Of a DNA stretch of 64,000 nt, positions 36,481 through 48,600 are shown piece after piece (the first letter of the stretch is position 1; every line of letters starts with the position of its first letter). Where the stretch lies: contig NC_079487.1 in the NCBI RefSeq assembly GCF_020520425.1, forward strand, positions 133,632,385 to 133,696,384, written 5' to 3'. Source of the DNA: Spinacia oleracea (lineage: Eukaryota; Streptophyta; Magnoliopsida; Caryophyllales; Amaranthaceae). A program made the position numbers and the translations under genes. The notes beneath the pieces are model-generated. The model saw nothing but the letters and a program-made list of their open reading frames with translations, was not told the DNA's origin and made no database searches.

Positions 36481-36816
36481 ATGAGAGAGTACAACGTGAA
36501 AATGAAGCACCCGATATCCAACTCCAACCACAACCACAACCACAATAATATTCATAGTATAGATGAACGTGAGCGTTACTTCTCTTATATACTATCGCCT
36601 TACAACCACAACCACAACCACAACCACAACCACAACCACCAGGTCCACCACCACGAGAAGAAACCAATAGATTGTCGCAAGGTGGAGACTGCGATCAAGC
36701 ATGGCGATTATAAAAAATGTGAAGGGGATGTTAATTGTGAGGCCGAGGTTTTTATTCGACAAAAGCACAAGAAGTTTGAACTTAACAAAACAATGCCCAT
36801 GATTATTATTGAATAA
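36481..36816 (+). CDS. small DUF761-like protein, type A, copy 2
   Basis: Intronless 111-aa frame from the ATG at 36481; a second ATG at 36502 (MKHPISN) aligns with the start of the gene at 63385, so the first seven residues may be an extension. N-terminal motif DERERYFSYILSPY is at residues 28-41 and the acidic C-terminal motif GDVNCEAEVFIRQKHKK..LNKTM at 82-105. Two Asn-His repeat tracts, coded by (AACCAC)n, flank the first motif. These expand by slippage and differ from the linkers of the other copies. No signal peptide or membrane segment. TATA box about 70 bp upstream. Function unknown. Confidence 0.8.
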   Translation: MREYNVKMKHPISNSNHNHNHNNIHSIDERERYFSYILSPYNHNHNHNHNHNHQVHHHEKKPIDCRKVETAIKHGDYKKCEGDVNCEAEVFIRQKHKKFELNKTMPMIIIE

Positions 36817-38090
36817 GGGTGTTATTTATATACATGTACCTAATACGTATGCAAATGATTTATATATCCTTTTAGTTTCAATTCTTGTAATGAGAAGTGC
36901 TAGTGAGTAGTGACATCTAGCTTGTATAGGCTGTACGTACACCTCAGGTTTTCTTAGCTACTTACCCTATTTATTGTTAAATAAATTAAAAAATTTACCC
37001 TAATTTGATTCCTTTTGTTATGTTATTGTTAGAAGTACGAGTGAATGTTGTACTCCGCTTAACTTTAATTATAGTATATATTCAAATACTACATACTTAT
37101 AAGGAAAGATCTAGTCGATCTACGGCCTAAGGCCTATTTGGTTGTCTGACACTTAATCTGTTAAACACCGAGAGATGTGAAGAACGTCATTAACATTAAC
37201 CTAATGTATTGGATTAAATAGGAAAACCAATATGCCAGTTACTAAATAACTTCCTTTTGTATTATTCTATTTAAATTAATTAATTAATAACCAATACTAG
37301 CAAACCAAGCTATATTACTAACCCTTGGTAATATATAGCTATATTACTAACCCTTGGTAATATATAGCTATATTACTAACCCAATACTAGCAAACCAAAC
37401 CCAATGCTCCACTAGGCCCAATAATCCAAGCCATCTCATATTCAATAAATGAGGCACATGGGTATATTTAAAGACAACCAAAACTTCATTTCTCTTCCAT
37501 GTGGGAGAATACTCCTACTCACATAACTTGAAGACTAATATCTAACATACTCCATGTTCGTATGAAATAAATGACGCGACATGGTAGTTTGACAGTTTAC
37601 TAACTGTCAGATGGTCTTTTAAACAAGACAAAGTTCAAACATGAATCCCCTTATCCCTTATGTGTTATCTCGTTTGCGCTAAACTAGAATTATTTCATAA
37701 TAGCACGATGATATGTGTAGGGATAAATCAATAGTTTGATATAATTTGAAAAGGATAATTCTACCCCTTCATCACTATGCTAATGAATTATTCATCTTGA
37801 CATACAATAAACCGAGTTATAGCAAAATGATTTTTTTTTTTTTGATGCAAAGCAAAATGATTCTTTGAGAGTTTAGCTTTTAGCTTATAGGGATGTGTTG
37901 TGCCTTGTGCTAAAGAATCTTCTTATCCTACATCAATTTTATTTGCCATTTATTTTTTAGCTCGCATTTAATTAATTTATCAATCAAACTCTTTTTGGTA
38001 GATGATAGTAATTAATGGAATAGATCAGATAATGACATTGATGTCATTTGGCTAAACGTTTCAAACTATGTTGATAAAATCTATACTCTA

Positions 38091-38201
38091 TTTTTGGGTG
38101 CGAATGAGTAATAAGGGCGATATAAATTGTAAATGAGTCAGAAGAATTTGAACTCGAGATTTACCGTACACATACTCTCCGTGTTAACCATTAAGGCAAG
38201 A
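38091..38201 (-). mobile_element. tRNA-derived SINE, second family, minus strand
   Basis: On the minus strand it reads CTTAATGGTTAACACGGAG (box A-like) and CTCGAGTTCAAATTC (box B-like), with a body ending CTCATTCGCACCC. Same family as 14917-15037; the poly(A) tail is short. Confidence 0.65.
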
Positions 38202-38515
38202 TCTCATTGTTTAATTATAACATGTGTTTTTTGTGTTGTTAGAAACGAGTACCCAATTAAATCGTATAATCTTGAGTTACATCAACATCATCTATGATGC
38301 GAGCTTACATTTTATCATAGATGCTCTAGCATTGTGGTCCGTTTCCAGTTTCCTTGACTTGCACCCTTGCACGTGTTATTAGTACTGCGTAACAAACTTT
38401 TCTTTTCATTTAGGTTTATACTTTGTACCATTTGGAGGTGGACACGTGGAATGAACTATTGAGCAATACGTACCATAAATAAGTCTATTTTTGTTACACC
38501 TTTTATTACCGTTTA

Positions 38516-38770
38516 CTCCCCCGTCCCTTAATACTCGACCTGTTTTGATCAGAAATGCTTGCCAATTTACAACTTTGATCACCAATTTCTTTAACTACAT
38601 GTTATAAAAATTTATAAAAATAATAATATTTTAAAAATATATATTAAGATGAAACCAACAATATATTATATACTAACATTTGTTTTCATATACTAAAAAT
38701 AGAATAAGGTCAAAATAAATTATGTGAATAGTGCAAAAAGTCAAACTGAGTCAAGTATTAAGGGAACCAA
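38516..38770. mobile_element. Stowaway-like MITE, inverted relative to 55850-57833
   Basis: Begins CTCCCCCGTCCCTTAATACTCG after TA, and its right end GTCAAGTATTAAGGGA is inverse but worn. Its interior matches, in reverse, the two halves of the MITE at 55850-57833. It therefore shows what that locus looked like before the 1.7-kb insertion. Confidence 0.7.
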
Positions 38771-39138
38771 ATAATCGAGCTGCTTAAGTTCCTCGAACCC
38801 CTATTTCAATTTCGGCTTCTAGTGGGGGCCTCTAGCCTGAGGTATACACTTGTAATTGCGGCAATTATATTATGTTTCAAAAGCTAAAATTAGCTAGAAA
38901 GAGGGATAGAGAGAACAATATTGGAAGAAAAGAATTTGTGATGCAAAATCTAAGGCATGTTGCTACTAAAAGTGAATTACATCGACCTAGAAAGTAGAAA
39001 CGAAAATTGATAGCCTCAGAATATAAGCCACCACATCCACAATCAGCCAGTCTTAGAATCGAATCTAGGCTTTCAATTAAGGAGTGGTTTAAAGAAAACT
39101 TGCTTACAACGGTTGTGAGTTTGTGACCAAAAAAGTAT

Positions 39139-39387
39139 CACTACAAGAAATAGTATCATCAACGACGGGAAATTCTGTCGTTAAAGGTCAATAATCGTTG
39201 ATTAATGACGAGATTTTCTGTCGCGAGCCCGTCATAAAAGAAGGTCGTCGTTAATCCGTCGTAAAAGACATTTGCAACGGTTGTTCCCGTCCTTGTTTGG
39301 TTGTAGCCTTGTCGCAAAAAGTTTTTGCAACGGAATTTTTAACCAGTCGTAATTAGGTTGTCATTAAAGATACAAAATCTTGTAGTG
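39139..39387. mobile_element. non-autonomous CACTA-type element, copy 2
   Basis: Starts CACTACAAGAAAT and ends TCTTGTAGTG, flanked by TAT on both sides. 249 bp. It has the same GACGGG repeat interior as 909-1177 but in reverse orientation. Confidence 0.8.
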
Positions 39388-39604
39388 TATGTTAGGGTTT
39401 GAGAATAACTTATAAAGATAATGTTTAAACGAATTTTACATGCCCCTTTGTCGTGCCTAAGCACAATTTCACTCTGCTTCGTGGTTTTTCATGAGTGTCG
39501 TGTTTTTACTAAAAAATGCAGCCAGAGCCCTTACGAGCCGTGCTTTTTTCGTACATGGCCCTGCGGTTTTCGGGCTGACCTGGTGTTTAAGTGATATTAC
39601 GTAC

Positions 39605-39871
39605 ATATAGCATTTGTACCTTTAACGACAACCTAATTACGACGGGTTAAAATTCCCGTCGCAAAAGCCTTTTGCGACGGGGCTAACAACCAAACAAAGA
39701 CGGGAACAACCGTCGCAAATGTCTTTTACGACGGGTTTTTGACGGGATTTTCCATTAACGACGGCCCCCTTTTTACGACGGGTTCGCGACAGGAAATCCC
39801 GCCATTAATCAACGATTATTGGCCTTTAACGACGGGATGTCCCGTCGTAAATGGTACAATTTCTTGTAGTG
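39605..39871. mobile_element. non-autonomous CACTA-type element, copy 3
   Basis: Interior matches 909-1177 closely (ACCTTTAACGACAACCT.. to TTCTTGTAGTG). The left terminal CACTACAAGA is worn (GTACATATAGC). It lies 217 bp from copy 2 in inverted orientation. Confidence 0.75.
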
Positions 39872-40190
39872 ATATATGGTAAAACTGGCGAATACTAAAA
39901 CAAGATCTATTTTTTGTCCATTTGAAATCTTTTGGTGAGGTACTGAGGTTGATACACTTGTGTAGTCCTATAACGTTTTTAACATAGGCATTATATTAGA
40001 AAGGTGCCATAATAATTTGTCTTTCACGGTTCAAGAATAAAGGAAAACCTACAATGTGCTAAAAAAAATTAATGAAACTAGCTAACTTTTCTTCAATTGG
40101 AATTTTAACCAAATAAAATTGTCGGATTTTCGCATCGATTTCTTTAATCATGAAATTTTTTATACATTGTTTTTGTTAATTGATCAATAG

Positions 40191-40204
40191 AATTAGATTC
40201 CTTG
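40191..40204 (+). promoter_or_regulatory. type A upstream word, gene A3
   Basis: AATTAGATTCCTTG lies 134-147 bp before the start codon, matching the ATTAGATTCC core. A TATA candidate GTATAAATAATT follows at about 40291-40302. Confidence 0.5.
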
Positions 40205-40337
40205 CCGTAATTAATTTATCAATCAATCAATCAACAGGAAATACCTAGAAGTCTAGGGGACAAATTCAGAACAATGCTCTTGCTAAATGTTGTATAAATA
40301 ATTTAAGCTTGTAGAGAGAGAAGGTACGTAGCTTAAA

Positions 40338-40655
40338 ATGATCAAGAACAATACTCGTCGTTTAAATGAGCAAGAGAGTTATTTCTCCTTCATGTTGATG
40401 CCTTTTAGGAGGAACAAGAACAACAAGTGCAAGAATAATGATCAACGAAAGCCGGATGTCGATTGTGAGGCCGAGGTTTTCATTCGAGAGCAGCGGAGGA
40501 ATCGGACACCGAATAGCCGCCACCGGAAGGTGGAAAGCTCCACCGAGAGAGGGTGTTCGGCAAGGGATGTTGACCGTGAGGCGGAGGTTTTCATTCGAGA
40601 GAAGCGTAAGAAGTTGTTGCTTAGCAAGACTATGTCCTTTTTTCTAAGGAAATAA
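40338..40655 (+). CDS. small DUF761-like protein, type A, two acidic motifs, copy 3
   Basis: Intronless 105-aa frame. The N-terminal motif NEQESYFSFMLMPF is at residues 10-23. The acidic motif occurs twice: PDVDCEAEVFIREQRR near 39-54 and RDVDREAEVFIREKRKK..LSKTM near 76-99. The first copy lacks the LSKTM tail. The protein is strongly basic apart from these blocks. Closest relative is the gene 2.4 kb downstream, which shares the doubled motif and the SFF(L/V)RK end, so the pair arose by a local duplication after the motif doubled. TATA and upstream word present. Function unknown. Confidence 0.8.
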   Translation: MIKNNTRRLNEQESYFSFMLMPFRRNKNNKCKNNDQRKPDVDCEAEVFIREQRRNRTPNSRHRKVESSTERGCSARDVDREAEVFIREKRKKLLLSKTMSFFLRK

Positions 40656-41903
40656 GCTAGTTAATTTATCGACTTTTCGTATTAAGTTAAGTCGTATCAT
40701 TGTATTCACACCTAAGTGTATGAGTATGCATGCCTCCTCTTCAAAATTTTGTACGAGGATGATGCGTATAGCAAAATAAATATTGTCGCCTTTTACATTT
40801 TTTTTTTTCATGTACTATCTACGGGGTAATTATTATAAGCAAGTTATAAACGGATTACGTCGAAAACGGAAATTACCACTTTAATTGAAAAGTTCAATTT
40901 CAAAAGTAAATTACCACCTTAATTAATATATTTGACTAAAACATTTGTCTCGTTCCATAAAGTTACTGCAAAATTAATAAATCTTGAACATACTCATTTA
41001 ATTATCATACGGAGTATGTAATTTCCGTCCTACTATGTATTACATACTTCGTATTTTATATGCTTGATACACTAATTCGATCAAAATATTTGATATATTA
41101 ATACTTGTATGCTGATTTAACCAAAATATTGAGTAAATATATTTTCTATTATTAAGACAAAAATATTAACAAAAATCATTTTTAGTAAATTATTATTATG
41201 TGACATATAATCTATAATATTTTTTGCATACTTAAACAGTTAATAAAAAAGATAGAAAATAAACAAATATACATAAATAGAGATTTAAGGGAAAGTGTTT
41301 TTGGCTGAAATTTTTTGCACCACGAGGTGACACTTAACACTCCTTATTTATGTTTAGTATTTCCTCCGATTTTTAATACTTGCAACGTTGGCCATTTTCA
41401 CGTACGCATGCTTATGTACAATTTTAATCATTAATATCTTTAGTTCTCTTTAAGCAAAAATTATGAAAAGTTAATATTTTGAAAATACAAATGAAGACGA
41501 ATCTAACAAGATCTCACATGATTATGTTTTATCTTATATATAAATCACCAACAATAGTCAAAATGAAACATGTGAATAGTGCAGTGTAAAATACACAAAC
41601 GATGCGATTATTAAAATTCGGAGGAAGTATAATGTAATAGATCGGATGCATTTGACGGGGCCTAGAAATATTTCAAATCTAATTCACCACGATCGTTAGT
41701 ACGAGTTTACAACATCTTATATGTATGTACGAGGTTACCTAAGGTTGCTGTTGATGTCTCGTCTTTTGCTCATTTTGGTTCAGTAGGAGTTTGTTATAGT
41801 CTTCAGTGAAAGCGCAGTAACCCTGCCTTTTGTAAAGTTTTTCTATGATGTAACAAACTCTATTGGCTAAGGCCTTAATATAATAAATCTTTTTCCTTTG
41901 TCA

Positions 41904-42208
41904 CTACAAAAAAATTATTTTATAGAGACGAGGGATTTCGTCTCTAAATAGTCCAAATCCGTCTCAAAATGATGATTGGAGACGAATTTGAGACGAAATG
42001 GGGCGTCTCTATAGAGAACGTCTCAAAAAAAAATGAGACGGAATTTTGGCAAGTCCATTACAAATTTGAGACGAAAAGTTTGAAACTCTATATACGATCC
42101 CATCTCAATTTTAATTTAGAGACGAAAGTTTAGTAATCCGTCTCAAATTTGAGATGCTAATAGTTTCCGTCTCAAATTCCGTCTCTAATAATCCATAATT
42201 TTGTAGTG
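41904..42208. mobile_element. CACTA-type MITE, GAGACG family, copy 1
   Basis: Starts CACTACAAAAAAATTA and ends AATTTTGTAGTG with TGT on both sides (3-bp duplication). 305 bp, interior rich in inverted CCGTCTC and GAGACG words. Sister of 60313-60618, but a different family from the GACGGG copies. Confidence 0.85.
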
Positions 42209-42873
42209 TGTGTTAAAAAAAATATTTATGAACCTACCTAAATTTAGCTGAACATGTTATTAGCTCGAGCCGAGTTCAAGCTAAATTAACTGATCGAAAC
42301 TGATGGTTAAATTGAGCTTACTAAACTGGGAAATGACCTAATACGGCCTGATGTTTCATGGATCATATTTTAACATGATTCGACCTTATAATAATCTTAC
42401 CAGAATTTAATCCAAAAGGTCAATAACCCACGAAAGTACGCCGTGCCGCATAAGTTAAAATGTTAGCAATTTGCAAATGTTAAGAAAATGAAGAAATTAT
42501 TGATCAATTATCTAATCCCTACTTTGTGTTATAGACTTATAGATTCTTTATGTGTTTTCATCAATTGAATTTGTTCCTTATAATGAAATTTCTTCTTAAA
42601 ATAAAAGATGATTGTCCCCTAATAATGGATTAATGATCATGATTAGCAAAATTCAATGTTTTTCAAATACATTGGTTGGCTACCAAACATCCAAAAAGAA
42701 AATCAAGGAATAAAGCAAAACATACATTTATGTACTAAGTTTATCTATCAAATTCATTCATCTAGCATATATTTCCTCAAATATGGAAATTTAACCCAAT
42801 CATAAAGCCAACTTTAGGCACCGATTTTTGCTAACATGAGTTTTTTAAGCATGTACACGTTAAAAGTCTATAA

Positions 42874-42889
42874 GCATTAGATTCCTTCC
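42874..42889 (+). promoter_or_regulatory. type A upstream word, gene A4
   Basis: GCATTAGATTCCTTCC lies 122-137 bp before the start codon. It matches, over 12 identical bases, the inverted word upstream of the minus-strand gene at 63385. Confidence 0.6.
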
Positions 42890-43010
42890 TTTTCATCGTA
42901 TCAAATAACATGCATTATACTAGGTTAATTTTGTGTATATATATTGGACATTGTTGAAGTGTTGAGGTAAACATAGTAAACAAATAAATAAATAAAGTGG
43001 TTAAATTAAA

Positions 43011-43385
43011 ATGAAGCAACAACAACCCAATTTCGAAAAAAATGCTAGGATTTTAAACGATCAAGAGAGTTATTTCTCCTTCATATTATCGCCGTTTAGG
43101 AGGAACAAGAACAAGAACAAGAAACGAAAGCAGCAACCTTCGAGTACCACGAAGAGTAGTTTTGAGGGGGATGTCGATTGTGAGGCCGAGGTTTTCATTC
43201 AAAATCAGCGTAGCTGGCATCAAACATCGAGTAGCCGGAGCCCTGAGGTGGAGAGCTCGAGGAAGGAGGGTGAAAATGAAAAAGAATGTGTAGGAGATGT
43301 TGATCGTGATGCTGAGTTTTTCATCCAAGAGAAGCGTAAGAAGTTGTTGCTTAGCAAGACTATGTCCTTTTTTGTAAGGAAATAA
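43011..43385 (+). CDS. small DUF761-like protein, type A, two acidic motifs, copy 4
   Basis: Intronless 124-aa frame, the longest of the nine. N-terminal motif NDQESYFSFILSPF is at residues 16-29. A Lys-Asn-Arg tract follows. Acidic motif copy 1 (GDVDCEAEVFIQNQR) is near 53-67 and copy 2 (GDVDRDAEFFIQEKRKK..LSKTM) at 95-118. The end SFFVRK matches the gene at 40338. The spacer between the two motifs (SRSPEVESSRKEGE) is clearly homologous to that gene's spacer but longer. No membrane segment. Function unknown. Confidence 0.8.
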   Translation: MKQQQPNFEKNARILNDQESYFSFILSPFRRNKNKNKKRKQQPSSTTKSSFEGDVDCEAEVFIQNQRSWHQTSSSRSPEVESSRKEGENEKECVGDVDRDAEFFIQEKRKKLLLSKTMSFFVRK

Positions 43386-43723
43386 GTTTACTTTTATATA
43401 TATACTCCTATATGTAACGTTAAATATGTATATGTAACAGTATATGAAAAGACATGTGTAGCTGAACTGACTAACCGTATATAGGTAATGCATGGTTCAG
43501 TAAGGTCCTATATAACGTGGATGTAACATGGACAGTTAAAAGAGGGTATTGTAGATAAATAAAGTTAGACTGTGAAGAGGCTTGTCTTGGAGCAGTGGCA
43601 ACCCGACTAGGCTGCCAATACTTCCTATATATATATTGCCCAATTGCAGCTTTAATTCGATACTTGTTGTGTACGTACACATATGACATATCACACTAAA
43701 ACGATGTTGTCAATTGATTTTGA

Positions 43724-44351
43724 TAGGGATGTCAATGGGGCGGGGCGGATGCGGATGTAGGTCCCTCCATTCCCATCCCCACCTAAAATTTTCATCCCCA
43801 TCCCCGTCCCATCATCCATGGCGGGTACAAAGTTCATTCCCATCCCCGCCCCAACAAGTACAAACTAAAATCCACCCCCGCCCCACCACCCACCTGGGTA
43901 TCCATCTTCGTCTCATCCCCGCCCCATACCCGCTCCATACCCGCCTAATTTTTCTTATTTAGAAAATCTTTGCCATATATACGAAGTAACTAAAATTTAA
44001 CTTTAGAAAAGACACCTTATTACTAAAAGTATCAGATATAATTGGAAAAAAATACTCGTAATAACAAAAAAATCCAAACAAAAAAAAACTTAAAAGTCTC
44101 ACCTAAATTCATATTATTACCTACAAACAAATAAATCCAAATCCTTCCTATCACCCATGGCGGGTATGAAGCGGCGCGAGTGGAGATGGGGAGGGGCGGG
44201 GAGGGGATGGGGCGGGTTTAACACAAAATCCACACCCGCCCCATCACCCATGGCGGTTACGATTTTTATACCCATCCCCGTCCCATCACCCGCCTACTTG
44301 GGGCGGATGCGGGGCGGGTCTCCCACAAAACCCGCCCCACTGACATCCCTA
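43724..44351. mobile_element. non-autonomous hAT element
   Basis: Starts TAGGGATGTCAATGGGGCGG and ends with the inverse CCCCACTGACATCCCTA, flanked by the perfect 8-bp duplication GATTTTGA (43716-43723 and 44352-44359), the hAT size. The 628-bp interior is GC-rich at both ends (CATCCCCGCCCC words) and AT-rich in the middle. No transposase. Confidence 0.88.
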
Positions 44352-45615
44352 GATTTTGACACTCCCTTCGTAAAAGAGTGCCAATTTATGTTCTAATGGG
44401 AGTCTAGAGTGTCAAAATAAATCTTTTGAGTGTAAAATCTACTTCCATAATAAGATAAGGTATCAGACTATAAGTGTATTGTGTTATGTACCGTGTAAGA
44501 CTAATTACCTCCTTTCTTTGTCCCTTAATACTTCGTATTTGAGTTAAGTTAAAGGTTGGGTACAATCCTTTGATTTTTTCACCTTTTAGGACTTTAACCT
44601 GTTTTTTTTCACCATATGGGACCTCATTTTCATTTTTCGGCCAGTTAACAATAGTTTAATCCACCGTTAACCATATTATCACTCAAATAATAAATTAAGC
44701 CAAAGGTTAGGGTCCAACTTTTGATTTTTTCACTGTTCAGGACCCGAATATTTTTTTCACCTTTTGGGGCCTCATACCAGTTTTTTGCATACCAACATTA
44801 TTTTTTTAAAAAATCAGTAAAATGCAAAAAAAAAAAAAAAATAGCACACGAATAATTTTTATTTTTATTAATTATTATTATTATATTTAAAAATAATAAT
44901 AATAATTCATCTTTCCAAACCCCTTCATACAATTAAAACTACGTAGTACTCTTCTCCAAACATCATAGATAATATTTTCTCACTTATAAGACCTTTAATC
45001 GTTAAAACTTAATTTACGTAATCTAATAACTTCTGATTTGAATATGTTATAGAAAATTTGAGGTCAGATATTTTAATTCGGAAATTGCTGATTAATTTTG
45101 ATCGAGTTAAGCATAAATCATTTTAGTACCTCATCAATTATGGGAATCAATAATTCCATTGTCTTTACTACCATAACTCAACCATGAACTAGTATAATAT
45201 ATTAACTTGTGATCAAAATCAGAATTCGTTTAAAATTAACCTATTTTTATTATTTTTACGTTTTAAGTAAAAATAACATATTAAATATTGAGCCCACAAA
45301 ATTGGACTAGAAAACTTGTATTGCATTGTCCTAATATGTGCTGTAAGTAATTGCGTCTACTACAATAAATTAGACTAGTCAAGTTGAACAAATATTTATG
45401 GATATAGTCATATAGTTGATTCATTCAAACTGTGAAATTTATTTTTTGGAAATATTCAACAAAAAATGGACTAAAAACAATTAAAATTAGAAAGCACACA
45501 ATTTCATAGTTTCATTATCCATCTTGCCAATTTCGAGCTTTTCATTATTATAGCAAATTAAGTTCCCTGTTATCATCTCGATCGAATTGAAGCCGGCTAA
45601 TTGAAAGAAGAAGAA
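44352..45615. other. intergenic with a 140-bp direct duplication
   Basis: 44550-44650 and 44700-44790 share AAAGGTT(G/A)GG ... CTTTTGATTTTTTCAC and the following GGACC words, a degraded direct repeat. The remainder is the AT-rich upstream region of the kinase gene. Confidence 0.45.
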
Positions 45616-48600
45616 ATGAGCACAACTTCGTTTGGCAATGGTGGCGATCCTGGTTTTGATTCATTTAATAATGCAGCTAGCTCCATTAGTACGGCAGCCA
45701 TTGGTAAAGTTCAACTTGATCACTTTCATTTTTTTTATATACTCTTATATTTTTTTTTCAATTTTCATTATTGAGTTGTCAATAATGATACAAATTCTTA
45801 TAGTGTTAATATATGAAAATGAATAAACTAATGTGCAGGTGGAATTAATATATGAAAATAAATATTATTTATTTATGGAAGAGAGAAATAACAAAGAATT
45901 TAAGCAAGTGGAAGTAGTGGGAGAGAAGAACAATAAAGAATTGTTATTAGTGAAGATAATAAGAGAAAAAAACAATAAAGAAGAAATAGTGAGCTCCTAT
46001 TAAAATATAAAGTGTTGCAAGTATTTAGAAACGATTAAAATATTGTCGGTGTCGTCGGGGAAAGGCTTGTAACAAAAATATTCCATCTTTTTGTAGCTGG
46101 GTCGGAATTGATCAACGCAATCTAATACTCCTATGTAGTTGTGATAGAGTATAAAACTAATCTAGCTTGTGGATTCAACCATCAGCTTAATCTTTTGGTT
46201 GAGTTGTAATTTGACAGTACGGAATATGAGTGATGCAATAACAATATGATAAATCAACAAGACCAGTAATGCAATAACAGTAGGCTTTATTCTTTTCACC
46301 TGGTCTGATATGAGTTTTTTAGTTTCTGTTTTGATCTGGTATGGTCTGGTATGAATGTTTTCTGTGAGTTGATGACCCTTATGTATTGTTGTTGCAGTTT
46401 CGATCGTTGTGAGTGTAATTGCTACAATAGCAATAGTAATTGCAATAATCTACTGCTTAAAGAGGACAGGAGATGCTATTCCCAAATATGCACAAGCTCA
46501 ATTGACCATTGGAGGTAACAACTCGAACAATCAAGGTAATATTAATCCCTTACAAGCTTATGAAACCGACATGGCCAAGGCAACCATGGAGCGATTCATC
46601 AGTGACATAGCCCGAGAGCAGCCTACTCGGTTCTCTGCGAACGAGCTAACTCAATGCACCCAAAACTTTCAAAAGGTACATACCAGTGATGATTAATGAA
46701 TTTTGGTAGTCCTTTATATGTATTTTCGTTCTATTTATAGAGTTTAAATTTGATCCTCTACTAAAGCCATTTTGCTAAATTCATCCAAAACTTTGGATAA
46801 CTTATGTTTAATATGTAGTACTCCATAATTAGCATTGTCTGTGCGTAACATAATAATTTTATTGTACAACCGGTTATATTATGCATGTTTGAGTTTGTTA
46901 CCTTATGTTTAATACGTAGTACTCCATAATTAGCATTGTTTGTGTGTAACATTGTTACCTTATGTTTAATACGTAGTACTCCACGCTAGGCGCGTTTGTG
47001 GGTGGGGCCCGGCGTGCGCGTGTGGTTACTAGTCCCATCTCTCTAGTCTTCTAATAAATCATTAACGGGTAGTGGTATATTTAAAGAAAGTATCATGTGA
47101 TTTTTTTTATAAATGCGGGACAAATGAGTTTTCCTTCTTTTGAAAAATTACTTTGAAGGAACAAACTCAACAATGCATGACAGCATGAGCCCGTATAGTT
47201 GTTAGACATTTATGTACGAAATATACATAACTTGTTGACTTTATGAATTTGAAAAGTGATAGTGTTTTGAGTGTTGACTTTGTATACCTCGTCAGCCTTT
47301 TGACTCGGCCGGTATTTGACCAAGAAAGCCCAAACTTAAATTATTTGGAATCTCGTAGCCCATTAGAAGAAGTCAGACAAAAATGCACTATCTGTAAATT
47401 GAGTTTGACCGACTCAAAGATTTGTCAAATTTTGTAAAGATGTAAGATGGATTAAGCAAAACAAAGGGTTAACTACGTCTATGTCCATAATTTTTTATTC
47501 ATCTGAGTAAGTCTTTTAAAAAACGTCATATACTCATACATATGTAATTAATTGATTAAAAAGTGCAACTTTTTTTTTTGTAAATAGTTGATTTTACACA
47601 TAAGACCGTTATATACTCATACATATGTAGTAAATTTTTGTACATAAAGAGTAGTTTCAAAGACAAAGCTAAGGAGTAAGGCTTTGTTCTCTTGGTCTGG
47701 TCTGGTCTGATTTTTCCTTTTGCTGGTCTGATTTATGCAATTAATTAATTAATTTATTTGGAGCAGGTACTAGGATCAGGAGGATTTGGTGTGGTGTACA
47801 AAGGAGAGTTCCCAAACGGGATCCAAGTCGCAGTAAAAGTACTCAAAGAAAACGTAAGCAAAAGGGTTGAAGAACAATTCATGGCAGAAGTTAGCACAAT
47901 GTGTAGAACATATCACATAAACCTCGTTAGACTTTACGGTTTTTGTTTCGACACATCTATGCGAGCTTTAGTTTACGAGTACATGGAACAAGGATCCCTC
48001 GACGACTTACTATTCCAAAAACAAAACAACAAAGGAAACCAATCTATTATCCCATGGGATAAACTACAAGAAATCGCGATAGGAACAGCAAGAGGAATAT
48101 CCTATCTACACGAGGAATGCCAAAAGAGAATAATACATTATGATATCAAACCCGGGAATGTACTACTAGACCCGAAACTAAGCCCGAAGGTGGCTGATTT
48201 CGGGCTAGCAATGCTGTGTAATAGGGATAGTACACATGTGGTTATGTCGGGGTGTAGGGGAACACCAGGGTACGCGGCTCCTGAGTTATGGACGCCGTAC
48301 CCTGTTACTTATAAGTGTGACGTGTATAGTTTTGGAATGCTTTTGTTTGAGATAGTTGGGAGGAGAAGGAATCATGTGGCTGAGTTAAGTGGGACGAGTC
48401 AAGAGTGGCTACCGAGGTGGGCGTATGAGAGGTTTGAGAAAGGTGAGTTGAATGAGATGTTGGCGGTGGTTGGTGTGACGGCGGAGGAGGATAAGGTGAC
48501 GGCGGAGAGGATGGTGAAGGTGGCGCTTTGGTGTGTTCAGTATTTGCCTAATACTAGACCTATGATGAGTTCTGTTGTTAGGATGTTGGAAGGTGGGGTT

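Larger units (their letters stand above)
36817..39138. other. intergenic with tandem and dispersed repeats
   Basis: 37285-37400 has a 33-bp unit (GCTATATTACTAACCCTTGGTAATATATA) repeated in tandem. 37821-37862 has a 12-bp direct repeat flanking a T tract (see findings). 38091-38201 and 38516-38770 are listed separately. No gene recognised. Confidence 0.5.
40656..43010. other. intergenic, one CACTA-like MITE
   Basis: Apart from the element at 41904-42208 I see no gene. The last 140 bp form the promoter of the next small gene. Confidence 0.5.

Noticed and set aside
36470-36667. Minus-strand Cys-Gly frame opposite small gene A2
   Set aside because: It is the shadow of the Asn-His repeat on the other strand.
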